A stretch of 64,000 nucleotides of DNA from DASUBN01 sp036000105 (GTDB lineage: Bacteria; Pseudomonadota; Gammaproteobacteria; Natronospirales; REEB76): NCBI GenBank assembly GCA_036000105.1, contig DASYGE010000004.1:67118-131117 (forward strand), in the 5' to 3' direction. The notes beneath the pieces are model-generated. The model was not told the origin of the DNA, did no database searches, and saw only the letters and a list, made by a program, of their open reading frames with translations. The translations under genes and the position numbers were made by a program. The stretch's first letter is position 1. Each line of letters starts with the position of its first letter. This document shows positions 37,443 through 48,116 of this stretch, piece by piece.

Positions 37443-37559
37443 TGCGCCCTAAGCGGCCGCATACCTTATAATAGGCCTACTGGTTTCCCCGCCCTGACGC
37501 ATTCCAGCGTCTTCGATGCCGATGCGCCAAGGGCTTCCGTCCATCTATCCGGAGGCTCC

Positions 37560-40208
<2,649 letters not shown>

Positions 40209-40231
40209 AGACAGACGATACTGGAGACGAG

Positions 40232-40260
40232 AAAGCCCCGCATCGCGGGGCTTTTTCTTT
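40232..40260 (+). terminator. Intrinsic terminator after acnA
   Basis: A ten-base-pair stem AAAGCCCCGC/GCGGGGCTTT with a three-base loop is followed by TTTCTTT, 23 bases after the acnA stop. It is a textbook intrinsic terminator and also separates acnA from the converging outer-membrane protein gene. Confidence 0.9.
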
Positions 40261-40277
40261 GGGCATGACGCTGCGGT

Positions 40278-40871
40278 TCAGAAATTGTAGTGCAGGCCGA
40301 TACGCGTCTCCGAGATGGAGAACGCTGAATGTTCATAAGCGATATCCACGCTCAGGCCTTGGACCATGTCATCCAAGCCATGGCTGAAACGCAGGCCGTA
40401 GACGAATAAGGCACCGTTACTCTTGCCCAGCAAGGATTCGGCCGGCGCACCGGCATGCCACTCCTGCACGCCACCCAGCAACTCACCCGTGAGGTCAGGG
40501 ACAATCTCGTAACGTCCCGCCGCCTCGAGGGTGAAGGCCGTGATGTGGGGACAGGAAAAACTCCCTGGGCAGTCGCCGATCTGGCTGGAGTTCTGGTTCT
40601 GGCTCATCGCCGTAGGATTACCATAATCGTGATAGCCCGCCTCCAAGGCGAAATACTGGTTGAAAAGATAGCCAGCGCCTATCATCATACCCGTACCGGT
40701 GCCATCGATGACTCCCTGGTTCACCGGCGCCGCACTCAGGCTGTTGTAATCCAGGGACGCGTGACCCACCGCTGTTTCCACATAGAAGGGAGCCGCGATG
40801 TCATCGTCATCGGCATAAGCGCCAGCAGAAAAGCACAGGAACGCCAGGGACAGCGCTACAAACCTGATCAT
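40278..40871 (-). CDS. Outer-membrane beta-barrel protein
   Basis: A protein of 197 residues with a clear signal peptide cleaved after SAGAYA (mature start DDDD). The mature part alternates polar and hydrophobic residues in eight or so strands, with aromatic girdles (YLFNQYFALEAGYHDYG) and a terminal strand ending in LHYNF, the C-terminal phenylalanine recognised by the Bam complex. It resembles small OmpA-like or OmpW-like porin-fold proteins. Two cysteines in an extracellular loop (GDCPGSFSCP) may form a disulfide. The function is not known. Confidence 0.8.
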   Translation of the reverse strand: MIRFVALSLAFLCFSAGAYADDDDIAAPFYVETAVGHASLDYNSLSAAPVNQGVIDGTGTGMMIGAGYLFNQYFALEAGYHDYGNPTAMSQNQNSSQIGDCPGSFSCPHITAFTLEAAGRYEIVPDLTGELLGGVQEWHAGAPAESLLGKSNGALFVYGLRFSHGLDDMVQGLSVDIAYEHSAFSISETRIGLHYNF

Positions 40872-40917
40872 GGGGCGGGATCCTCGTCAAAGTGTTATTT
40901 TTCCGCGCACAGTGTAC

Positions 40918-40952
40918 TGCATAGCCTGCATACATTCCGCATACAGGGCATA
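40918..40952. repeat. Four phased GCATA repeats between divergent envelope genes
   Basis: GCATA occurs at 40919, 40928, 40939 and 40948, with steps of 9, 11 and 9 bases; the first two are TGCATA. The repeats lie in the 91-base region shared by the divergent outer-membrane protein and PAP2 genes. Helical phasing suggests a binding site for a cooperative regulator, but this is inference. Confidence 0.4.
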
Positions 40953-40962
40953 GCGCCGACAC

Positions 40963-41589
40963 ATGCGACATATCCAGCACCTCACCCTTTGCTTGGGTCT
41001 CTCGGCCCTATCCCTATCACCCGTCTGTTGCCGAGCCGCGAGTGGCCCCCTAGGGATCGATCACCGCCTGCCCTACGATGACTCCGGGATTTGGGCGCGC
41101 AGCGACCAGCTGTTGTTGGAGAAAGCCGTCATCGCCGCGGAGCTGGGTGGCGTACTATGGCTGGGGGGAGATGACCCCCTAGGCAAGACTTATTGGCGAT
41201 CGGTGGATTCTTCGGTATTCACCGCTATCAGCGTCGAAGTATTGAAACATGCCTTCGGCCGCGAAAGGCCCTCCCAGACAGATGACCCCAACCAGTGGTT
41301 CAAGGGAGGTCAGAGCTTCCCTAGCGGTGAAGTGGCGTTGCAGGCGAGCTTCGTGACGCCGTTCATCGCGGAATACAGCCAGGATCATCCATGGGTTTGG
41401 GGCCTGGAGCTGCTGCCGGCCTACGACTCGATCGCACGCATGAAGACCCAGGGACATTGGCAGACCGATGTGCTGGCCGGCTGGGCTCTGGGTACCGCGT
41501 TCGGCTTGTACGCTCATGACCGACAGTCGCCTTTCTTCCTGGGCCTGATGCCCCACGGCATCGTGGTGGGCCTGCACGTGACGTTCTGA
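40963..41589 (+). CDS. Exported PAP2-family phosphatase with variant second motif
   Basis: A protein of 208 residues with a signal peptide (about 1-26) and one PAP2 domain. Motif 1 is KHAFGRERP (Lys95 to Pro103) and motif 3 is RMKTQGHWQTD, with Arg159, nucleophile His165 and Asp169. Motif 2 is FPSGEVA (residues 119-125), where the usual PSGH histidine is replaced by Glu123. Classical members dephosphorylate lipid phosphates or undecaprenyl diphosphate at the outer face of the inner membrane. This one has few membrane segments and may be periplasmic or outer-membrane attached. The neighbouring barrel protein is divergent. Confidence 0.8.
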   Translation: MRHIQHLTLCLGLSALSLSPVCCRAASGPLGIDHRLPYDDSGIWARSDQLLLEKAVIAAELGGVLWLGGDDPLGKTYWRSVDSSVFTAISVEVLKHAFGRERPSQTDDPNQWFKGGQSFPSGEVALQASFVTPFIAEYSQDHPWVWGLELLPAYDSIARMKTQGHWQTDVLAGWALGTAFGLYAHDRQSPFFLGLMPHGIVVGLHVTF

Positions 41590-41594
41590 ACCCC

Positions 41595-41626
41595 TACAAA
41601 AAATACCCCGCCGCAGCGGGGTATTT
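41595..41626 (-). terminator. Intrinsic terminator between convergent genes
   Basis: An 11-base-pair stem AAATACCCCGC/GCGGGGTATTT with a four-base loop. On the minus strand it runs into TTTTTTG, giving a full terminator for the exported-protein gene at 41648. On the plus strand the T run is limited to its own stem, so it may work less well for the PAP2 gene. Confidence 0.85.
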
Positions 41627-41647
41627 CCGGATACCTGTCGCCAAATA

Positions 41648-42082
41648 TCAGTTCTGCTGATCCTCGGTCTTCCAGACGGTCGGGATCCACGTCCCGGAAG
41701 CGCCCAGCTTGCCGCCGATGTAATAGGACTTGCCGGCTTCCACCGTGACCTTGAGGTCATGGGGTTGATCACGTTGGCTGCCGGAATCGCGCACCAGCCC
41801 AGGGGCGTCGGCCTGATTCACGGCATGCATCTTGAAGGTGAAGGTGTATTCACCCGGTGTCACCCACAGGACGCCCTGATCGCTGCGGTTCGTCAGCTTG
41901 CCGTCCACCATCCAGATGTTCACCGGATAGATCTGCTTGGCCCGCTGATCCACATTCAGATATAGGGTGGCGTGAGGATCGTTCTTGGAGCCCAGGAAAG
42001 GCGCCGCCACGGCCGCTGCGCTGACCGCGATCAGTAATGTGGCGATGCTCCAGGCCGTGAATCTTCGTATCGATATTTTCAT
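41648..42082 (-). CDS. Exported protein of unknown function
   Basis: A protein of 144 residues with a signal peptide ending near AVAA-APF (residue 26). The mature domain of about 118 residues is beta-rich (ATLYLNVDQRAKQIYPVNIW, LWVTPGEYTFTFKM, VTVEAGKSYYIGG), a pattern seen in small immunoglobulin-like or carboxypeptidase-regulatory-like folds. I do not recognise a family. AGGAGG lies eight to twelve bases before the ATG. TATACT at 42122-42117 on the minus strand is a plausible -10 box. The 225 bases upstream also hold a GTAAC direct repeat. Confidence 0.75.
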   Translation of the reverse strand: MKISIRRFTAWSIATLLIAVSAAAVAAPFLGSKNDPHATLYLNVDQRAKQIYPVNIWMVDGKLTNRSDQGVLWVTPGEYTFTFKMHAVNQADAPGLVRDSGSQRDQPHDLKVTVEAGKSYYIGGKLGASGTWIPTVWKTEDQQN

Positions 42083-42307
42083 GATGGGCCTCCTCTGCGT
42101 CCGGTTTCTGCTTACAAGTATAGACCGTTCTCACTATAAGGATATTCCTGTCGCCAGCATGCACCTCATGCGCGAAGGCGCTGGCCATCATCGGCCTTGA
42201 CTGCAGCTTGCTTAACAGAAGATTAATGGAGATTCGACGGGGTAATCTGCAAGTTCGTCGCCGCAGACGGCGAATATGAATATGGAATGTAACTTTCTGT
42301 AACCGCC

Positions 42308-43159
42308 TCAGCCGCCACTGGCTATCGGCCGTGTCGGGTCGTGTATCCATTCGCTCCATGAGCCGGCGTAAAGCCGCGCACCCTTGAGCCCCGCCGCTTC
42401 CATGGCCAGGAGGTCATGGCAGGCGGTGACACCGGAGCCGCACATGCAGATGACTTGCCCAGGCCTCAAACCCTGCATCACTTGCTCGTAACGCCGCCGG
42501 AGTTCAGCGGGGCTCTTGAAGCGTCCGTCTTCGGCGACGTTGCCGGCGAATGGCAGGCTGACTGCACCAGGTACATGCCCGGCCACGGGATCGATCGTCT
42601 CTTCTTCACCGCGGAAACGTGCGGGACTACGCGCATCCAGCAACAGGCCACGTTTGCGGCCGCGCACCAGCTCCAGCACGTCTGCAACATGGATCCACGC
42701 TTCCGACGATGCATCCTTGAAGGGGAACTGCCGTGGCGGATGGGTTGGCAATGCCTGACTGATGGGCCGTTCTTCCCGCAACCACTGCTGCCAACCGCCG
42801 TTCAACACCGCGACGCGCGTATGCCCCAGCCAGCGTGTCAGCCACCAGAGCCGGGCGGCGTATGCGCCTTGCATGTCGTCGTAGGCCACGATCTGGATAT
42901 CCGCATCCACGCCGGCGCACCCCAGGGTCTCGGCCAGACTGCGTGGATCGGGTAAGGGATGCCGTCCGGTATCGGGAGTGACGGGACCGGAGAGTTCACG
43001 TTCGAGATGCATGTGGCGTGCGCCTGGGATGTGGCCCGCGGCATACGACCGCGGACCTGCTTCCTGGTCGGCGAGCGACGCGCGGCAATCGAACAACACC
43101 CACGCCGGGTCGTCGATGTGCGCAGCTAGCGTCTCGGTTTCGACCAGCGTATCGAACAT
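42308..43159 (-). CDS. sseA: 3-mercaptopyruvate sulfurtransferase
   Basis: A tandem-rhodanese sulfurtransferase of 283 residues. The catalytic loop CGSGVTAC (Cys240 first) is the mercaptopyruvate type rather than the thiosulfate type. The N-terminal inactive rhodanese domain and the LDARSPARFRGEEE block of the second are clear. The enzyme moves sulfur from 3-mercaptopyruvate to cyanide or thiols. I chose the ATG at 43159. An ATG at 43198 is also in frame but abuts the start codon of the divergent gene. TATACT lies just six bases upstream of 43159, which would give a leaderless message. Confidence 0.92.
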   Translation of the reverse strand: MFDTLVETETLAAHIDDPAWVLFDCRASLADQEAGPRSYAAGHIPGARHMHLERELSGPVTPDTGRHPLPDPRSLAETLGCAGVDADIQIVAYDDMQGAYAARLWWLTRWLGHTRVAVLNGGWQQWLREERPISQALPTHPPRQFPFKDASSEAWIHVADVLELVRGRKRGLLLDARSPARFRGEEETIDPVAGHVPGAVSLPFAGNVAEDGRFKSPAELRRRYEQVMQGLRPGQVICMCGSGVTACHDLLAMEAAGLKGARLYAGSWSEWIHDPTRPIASGG

Positions 43160-43165
43160 GCTGAC

Positions 43166-43173
43166 AGTATAAT
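43166..43173. promoter_or_regulatory. Overlapping divergent -10 elements
   Basis: AGTATAAT reads TATAAT on the plus strand (43168-43173) and TATACT on the minus strand (43171-43166). It lies in the 39 bases between sseA and the SDR gene. Neither strand has a good -35 box at 16-18 bases. The minus element would start transcription at or next to the sseA ATG. Confidence 0.35.
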
Positions 43174-43198
43174 CGGAACCATCATCCGGGAAACGCAT

Positions 43199-44020
43199 AT
43201 GCGAAATCTCAAAGGCAAGACACTGTTCATCACAGGCGGCAGTCGCGGTATCGGCGAGGCCATCGCGCTGAGGGCGGCAGCCGACGGCGCCAACCTGGTG
43301 ATCGCCGCCAAGACCACCCGTCGCCATCCCAAGCTGCCGGGTACCATCTACACCGCCGCCGAAGCGGTGGAAAAAGCCGGTGGTCGCGCCCTGCCCGTCG
43401 CCATGGACGTGCGGGAGGAAGAATCTGTCGCATCTGCTATACAACAGGCGGTGGAGCATTTCGGCGGACTGGATATCCTGGTAAACAACGCCAGCGCGAT
43501 CTTGCTCGCAGGCACCCTGGATACGCCCATGAAGCGTTATGACCTCATGAGCGAGGTCAACGTACGCGGGACCTACCTTTGCTCCCAGAAAGCGCTGCCG
43601 CATCTCCTGAAGGCCCCGAACCCGCACATCCTGAACCTGGCCCCGCCGATCAACCTCGCACCCAAATGGTTCCGCGATCACACCGCCTACACCATCTCGA
43701 AGTACGGCATGAGCTTCTGCACCCTCGGGATGGCGGCGGAGTTCGCCGCCGACGGCGTGGCGGTGAACGCGCTCTGGCCGCGCACGGTGATCGCCACCGC
43801 CGCTGTCGCCATGCTGGGTGGAAAAGTGCAGAAGGAGTATTGCCGCCTGCCCTCCATCGTGGCGGACGCGGCCCACGCGCTGCTCACCCGCGAGAGCCGC
43901 GGATGCACCGGCAACTTCTTCATAGATGAAGAGGTGCTGCGCAGCGAGGGCATATCCGACTTCATCCGCTATTCAGTGGCGCCGGACAGGCCCCTGACCC
44001 CGGATTTCTTCCTCGACTGA
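43199..44020 (+). CDS. Short-chain dehydrogenase, HSDL2-like
   Basis: A classical SDR enzyme of 273 residues with the cofactor motif TGGSRGIG (residues 13-20), NNAS and the active-site YTISK. The N-terminal insert KTTRRHPKLPGTIYTAAEAV and NLAPPINLAPKWF match the HSDL2 group of SDRs, which have peroxisomal or mitochondrial homologues and no agreed substrate. A bacterial role in fatty acid or steroid-like carbonyl metabolism is only a guess. A universal stress protein gene follows 25 bases later on the same strand. Confidence 0.88.
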   Translation: MRNLKGKTLFITGGSRGIGEAIALRAAADGANLVIAAKTTRRHPKLPGTIYTAAEAVEKAGGRALPVAMDVREEESVASAIQQAVEHFGGLDILVNNASAILLAGTLDTPMKRYDLMSEVNVRGTYLCSQKALPHLLKAPNPHILNLAPPINLAPKWFRDHTAYTISKYGMSFCTLGMAAEFAADGVAVNALWPRTVIATAAVAMLGGKVQKEYCRLPSIVADAAHALLTRESRGCTGNFFIDEEVLRSEGISDFIRYSVAPDRPLTPDFFLD

Positions 44021-44045
44021 ACCTGAGAACCGCAGGAGATCCCCC

Positions 44046-44531
44046 ATGGCATACCGCAACATCCTATTGGCCTATGACGGCAGCAGCGAAGGCCGGCGCG
44101 CCCTGCTGGAAGGCACGGAGATCGCCAAGCGCTTCGATGCCATGACCCATCTGCTGGCGGTGATCAAACCGGATGTCGGCACCGGCATGGCCCAGGGGCT
44201 CGCAGCGGCGGAACCCGGCGAGAAGACCCAGTACTACCAGGGCACCCTTAACGAGGGGGTAAAGTTCCTCAAGAGCCACGGCCTCGAAGCCGAGGGCCAT
44301 GTGGTGCACGGGGAGCCGGTGGACGAGATAGTGAAGTTCGCGAAACGGGTCTCGGCAGATCTCGTGGTGGTAGGTCACCGCACCCGCGGGACGCTCGCCC
44401 GCTGGTGGACCACGCCCACCAGCATGTCTCTGTTGGACAAGTTGGAATGCAGCCTGCTCATCGGCATGCAGGAAGCCGATCTCAGCGTGTTGCCTACGGC
44501 GGAGCTAATACGCCGCCAGCGGCTCAGGTGA
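44046..44531 (+). CDS. Universal stress protein
   Basis: A single UspA domain of 161 residues (YRNILLAYDGSSEGRRALLEG at the start, VSADLVVVGHRTRG near the end). The canonical ATP-binding GxxGx9GS is not clearly preserved (GHRTRGTLARWW), so it may belong to the non-ATP-binding UspA class. AGGAG lies seven bases before the ATG. The role is a general stress response; the partner is not evident. Its 3' end overlaps the converging metallopeptidase gene by eight bases. Confidence 0.88.
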   Translation: MAYRNILLAYDGSSEGRRALLEGTEIAKRFDAMTHLLAVIKPDVGTGMAQGLAAAEPGEKTQYYQGTLNEGVKFLKSHGLEAEGHVVHGEPVDEIVKFAKRVSADLVVVGHRTRGTLARWWTTPTSMSLLDKLECSLLIGMQEADLSVLPTAELIRRQRLR

Positions 44532-45237
44532 TCTCCAGCCAGGCAGGCACGTCGCGCCAGGATTCGCCCAGCTCCTGATCCAGCGCCCGATAGTTCGGCT
44601 CGCACACCTCCACCAGCTTCCAGAAGCGCGCAGAGTGATCGAGATGCCGGGTATGGGACAACTCATGGATGATGAGGTAGCGCACCAGCTCCGGTTCAAG
44701 GAACAGCAGCTTGTAGTTGAGGCTGAGTGTCCCGCGCGATGAACAGCTGCCCCAGCGGCTGCTCTGGCCGCGGATCTGCAGTTGCTTGTAGCTGAAACCC
44801 GTCACCTGGCAGAGCTCTGCCACGTAATCCAGGAAATACACCCGGGCGCGCTCCGTCAACCAGCGCCGCAGGGCCTGGCGCGCCGCCTTCTCGTCATGCC
44901 CGTCGTAATGCACCGTGAGCGTGGGACCCGAAACCGTCACCCGGGCACGTGCACCTCCACGGCTGCGATAGTGCACTGCCCAGTGTTCGTCTGTGGCGCG
45001 CATCTCCAGGGATTTCGGCAGGGTGAGATCCGCATCCACGATCTGCTCGCGCATGCGCTTCCAGGTATCGCGGATCCATTCACGGTGCTTGGCGACGAAG
45101 GCCCGCGCGCGCTCACGGCTCACGTGCCGGGGGATGACCACTTCTATCCCCTGCCAGGGCGTGATGCGCACTTGCAACGACTTGGCCCGTGGGCTGCGGC
45201 GCCAGTGATAAGCCAGGGAACCTTGCATGCTGTTCAT
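44524..45237 (-). CDS. YgjP-like metallopeptidase (DUF45/WLM)
   Basis: A protein of 237 residues with the zinc motif HELSHTRHLDHS and the downstream FWKLVEVCEPNYR, characteristic of the YgjP/SprT-like DUF45 group. The N-terminal SLQVRITPWQGIEVVIPRHVS and RWGSCSSRGTLSLNYKL segments also match. These proteins look like small gluzincin metallopeptidases and are linked to DNA-protein crosslink or restriction-type contexts in other genomes, but their substrate is not established. Confidence 0.85.
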   Translation of the reverse strand: MNSMQGSLAYHWRRSPRAKSLQVRITPWQGIEVVIPRHVSRERARAFVAKHREWIRDTWKRMREQIVDADLTLPKSLEMRATDEHWAVHYRSRGGARARVTVSGPTLTVHYDGHDEKAARQALRRWLTERARVYFLDYVAELCQVTGFSYKQLQIRGQSSRWGSCSSRGTLSLNYKLLFLEPELVRYLIIHELSHTRHLDHSARFWKLVEVCEPNYRALDQELGESWRDVPAWLEIT

Positions 45238-45276
45238 CTCCGCGTCTATGCGTCCGGCATGCGCCTGCGCATCTCT

Positions 45277-46563
45277 CTAAGCCTGTTTCTTCTCCGCGTA
45301 GCCGTACTCTTCGCGTGCCGCGAGCACCGTCGATTCCGACTCGAACAATTCCGGCAGCACGAACTCAAACTCATGGCGGTGCACCGACACGATGTCGCCG
45401 TGCTTGAGGGCGCGGTCCCCTGACACCCGGTCGCCGTTCACGAAGGTGCCGTTGATGCTGCCCTGATCTGTGATCCAGAAGGAGTGCCCGCGCCGTTCGA
45501 TGAGTGCATGGCTGCGGCCTACGGTAGGTTCAGCGGCCACCACATACTGTACCTCGGGGTCGTAGCCTGCCACGCGGCCGATCACCGTGGATTTCTCGCC
45601 CAGTTCGTAGCGCTTGATGTCGTTGGGATTGCTGATGTCGTACAACACCGCCTGCAGGCCCTCGTTGTGGCCGGGTGCGGTCTCGGTCTTGGGGAACAGA
45701 GCCTTCACCCCGCCCTTGCTCCATATGTAGTAGCCCGCGCCGCCCATGATGGACAGCACCAGGAGCGCCGCGATCCATATCCATAGGGTGCGGCGCGACT
45801 GCTCTTCCACCTGCTGCATGTGGGTGAGCGGCGTGTTGAAACTGAAACCCTGGGGACCGGAAGCGATGGGCGCCGCTGGCGCGGCTTCTTCCTCGGGCTG
45901 CGGCGCAGCCTTGGGATTCGCCAGGGTGTCGCTGATCTGGGTGTAGATACCGCCGAGGTCGCCGGGCTGATAGGCGCGGTAGTACCCGGCGCCGGTCTTC
46001 TCGGCCAGGGTCTGCAGGAGTTCGTAATCAGCCTGATCGGTGAAAGCGATGCCGAACACGCGCACGTGCTTCGATACCGCCTCAGGGATCAACGACTGGG
46101 TGATCCAGTGGATCTTGTCGCTGTCACGGGAGGCGTTGCCGACATCGACGTAACCATCGGTCATGAGCACGATGTATTTCTTGGCGTCGGCACGGCCGTG
46201 ATTGTCCAGCTCATACAGGGCCCGTTCCAGGGCTGCGCCGGTATCGGTCCATTGGCCGCGGTAATCCAGGCGCTGCACCGCCGACTGCACGCCGGCCCGG
46301 GCGCTGTCATCCACCGGGGTGAGCGGCATCAGCACCGTGGGCGTGGTGGCGAACTCGATGATGGCGATGCGGGTATCGGGGCCCAAGCGTCCCACGAAAT
46401 CGGTGACTGCCTTGCCGGCCAGGCGCTCCGGGTCATTGGTGCGCATGCTGCCGGAGTTATCCAGCACCACCACCACATCCTGGGGAGCGGCGAGCGCGGA
46501 CGTCGCGGTCGTCAGCCAAAGCCCCAATCCAAGGAATGCCAAGCCGCGGAATACGCTCTTCAC
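45277..46563 (-). CDS. Membrane protein with periplasmic VWA and cytoplasmic FHA domains
   Basis: A protein of 428 residues. A signal peptide (about 1-25) leads to a von Willebrand factor A domain with a complete MIDAS start DNSGS (Asp35, Ser37, Ser39). After an Ala/Pro/Glu-rich linker comes one membrane helix (about 266-288, WIWIAALLVLSIMGGAGYYIW in part) and a C-terminal FHA domain with GR, RSHALI and GSINGTFVNG. The predicted topology puts a metal-dependent adhesion domain outside and a phosphothreonine-binding domain inside. No Ser/Thr kinase is encoded nearby. GTG start with GGAGG about nine bases upstream. The function is unknown. Confidence 0.85.
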   Translation of the reverse strand: MKSVFRGLAFLGLGLWLTTATSALAAPQDVVVVLDNSGSMRTNDPERLAGKAVTDFVGRLGPDTRIAIIEFATTPTVLMPLTPVDDSARAGVQSAVQRLDYRGQWTDTGAALERALYELDNHGRADAKKYIVLMTDGYVDVGNASRDSDKIHWITQSLIPEAVSKHVRVFGIAFTDQADYELLQTLAEKTGAGYYRAYQPGDLGGIYTQISDTLANPKAAPQPEEEAAPAAPIASGPQGFSFNTPLTHMQQVEEQSRRTLWIWIAALLVLSIMGGAGYYIWSKGGVKALFPKTETAPGHNEGLQAVLYDISNPNDIKRYELGEKSTVIGRVAGYDPEVQYVVAAEPTVGRSHALIERRGHSFWITDQGSINGTFVNGDRVSGDRALKHGDIVSVHRHEFEFVLPELFESESTVLAAREEYGYAEKKQA

Positions 46564-46708
46564 CCGTTCAAGCCTCCACCCTGTTTGGACTCATTGTAGC
46601 GGGCGCCGGGCTGAAACCCGAGTGCCAAAAAATCATTTAGCGTAAGAGCTTATAAGGGGTTCTTAAAGCGGTTTTCCCAAGCGCTTCAAGCAGATAGGCC
46701 CGAAATGT

Positions 46709-47119
46709 CTAAAATTTCACCAATCCCCATACGGCCGCGCCCAGCAGGTAAAGGGTGGCCCCCACCCCCAGTATCCAGCTGATCACCCGGGGCCAGACGA
46801 GCCCCCGGATATAGACCGGCATATGTACCAGCCGGGCGATGGCAAACAGGCCCGCCGCGAGATGGGTGCCGCGGTCGAAGCCGCCCGTGAGGGCGAGCAA
46901 TAGCACCGCCACGGCGAAGCCCGGGAAATTCTCCTTAAGATTCTCGTGGGCGCGCGACGCCCGCTGGCCCCACTCCGGTAGGGGCGGCAATCCCGCAACG
47001 GAGCGGTTGGACAAGAGCCAGCCCCAGCCATAAGTCTGGAACTTGCACACCGAGGCGGGCAGCCAGGCCAGACTGAACAGGAGCGTCATGAGTGCCAACA
47101 TCTGCAATTCAAAAGCCAT
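46709..47119 (-). CDS. MAPEG family membrane protein
   Basis: A protein of 136 residues with four membrane helices and the family segments SNRSVAGLPPLPEWGQRASRAHENLKENFPGF (in part RASRAHENLKENF), where the Glu and Asn bind glutathione in eukaryotic members. Bacterial MAPEG proteins may act as glutathione transferases or peroxidases, but most are untested. The gene is flanked by non-coding stretches of 118 and 145 bases in which I see no clear element. Confidence 0.85.
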   Translation of the reverse strand: MAFELQMLALMTLLFSLAWLPASVCKFQTYGWGWLLSNRSVAGLPPLPEWGQRASRAHENLKENFPGFAVAVLLLALTGGFDRGTHLAAGLFAIARLVHMPVYIRGLVWPRVISWILGVGATLYLLGAAVWGLVKF

Positions 47120-47237
47120 GTGCTGTTCCCCACGTCATTGGTGCTTTTTGGGATTGTACGCGCGGGCAGGCCGGGTTTGGCGTACTCGACAGGCCGGAGG
47201 GCAGGTCGGATAATGCGCGTTCCTCATCGGCAAACCC

Positions 47238-48116
47238 ATGTCATCCATCCTCGAAGTCCACCAGCTGGTGAAGAAGTACCCCGGCGTCACCGCCGTGGAC
47301 AGCATCGATTTCGCGGTGCAGACCGGTGAATGCTTCGGGTTGTTGGGGCCGAACGGCGCCGGCAAGACCACTACAGTCGAGATCATGGAAGGCATCACCC
47401 GCCCGACCTCCGGCGAGGTGCGCTACCGGGGCGAACCGGTGGACGCGCGCTTCCGCCGGGAAGTGGGCATCCAATTCCAATCCACGGCACTGCAGGACTT
47501 CCTCACGGTGCGCGAGACCCTGCAGCTCTTCCGCAGCTTCTACAGCCGCGGCCTGGAGATAGACGAACTCACCCGGCTCTGCACTCTGGGGGAATACCTG
47601 GACCGGGATGCGCGCAAGCTCTCCGGCGGCCAACGCCAGCGCTTGCTGCTGGCCCTTGCCCTGGTGAACGATCCTGAAGTGCTGTTCCTGGACGAACCCA
47701 CCACGGGCCTGGACCCCCAGGCGCGACGCAACTTCTGGGATCTGATCCGCGCCATCAAGGCGCGCAACAAGACCGTGATCCTCACCACCCATTACATGGA
47801 AGAGGCCTTCCTGCTCTGCGACCGCATTGCCATCATGGACCACGGCCATATCATCGCCGAAGGTCCGCCCGCGACCCTGCTCGCCAAGCACTTCCATGAT
47901 GTGATACTGCAGATACCCAAGGCGGATTTCGGCTCCACAGAACTCGGCATGGAGACGCTGGACGCCGGCGAGAACATCGAGATATCCACCAGTGACGTGG
48001 ACGACACCCTGCAGAAGCTGATGCAGAAGCGCGTCTCCCTGGCCCGCCTGCAGATCCGCGCCCGCACCCTGGAAGACCTGTTCCTGGAGCTCACCGGCAA
48101 GGAACTCAGGGCATGA
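47238..48116 (+). CDS. ABC-2 type transporter ATP-binding protein
   Basis: An ATPase of 292 residues, DrrA/NodI-like. It has Walker A LLGPNGAGKTTTVEI, the Q loop (GIQFQSTALQDFLTVRE), signature LSGGQRQRLLLALAL and Walker B VLFLDEPTTGLDP, plus a C-terminal extension of about 80 residues typical of ABC-2 exporters. It overlaps the permease gene by four bases. The substrate may be a drug, lipid or polysaccharide; the sequence does not say which. Confidence 0.93.
   Translation: MSSILEVHQLVKKYPGVTAVDSIDFAVQTGECFGLLGPNGAGKTTTVEIMEGITRPTSGEVRYRGEPVDARFRREVGIQFQSTALQDFLTVRETLQLFRSFYSRGLEIDELTRLCTLGEYLDRDARKLSGGQRQRLLLALALVNDPEVLFLDEPTTGLDPQARRNFWDLIRAIKARNKTVILTTHYMEEAFLLCDRIAIMDHGHIIAEGPPATLLAKHFHDVILQIPKADFGSTELGMETLDAGENIEISTSDVDDTLQKLMQKRVSLARLQIRARTLEDLFLELTGKELRA

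Noticed and set aside
43160..43876. Upstream extension of the sulfurtransferase frame
   Set aside because: It runs antisense through the SDR gene; rhodanese homology starts only near 43159.
46564..46708. Terminator between the VWA-FHA and MAPEG genes
   Set aside because: Short imperfect stems (GGGCT/ACCC) near an A run, but no stable hairpin followed by Ts in the right direction.
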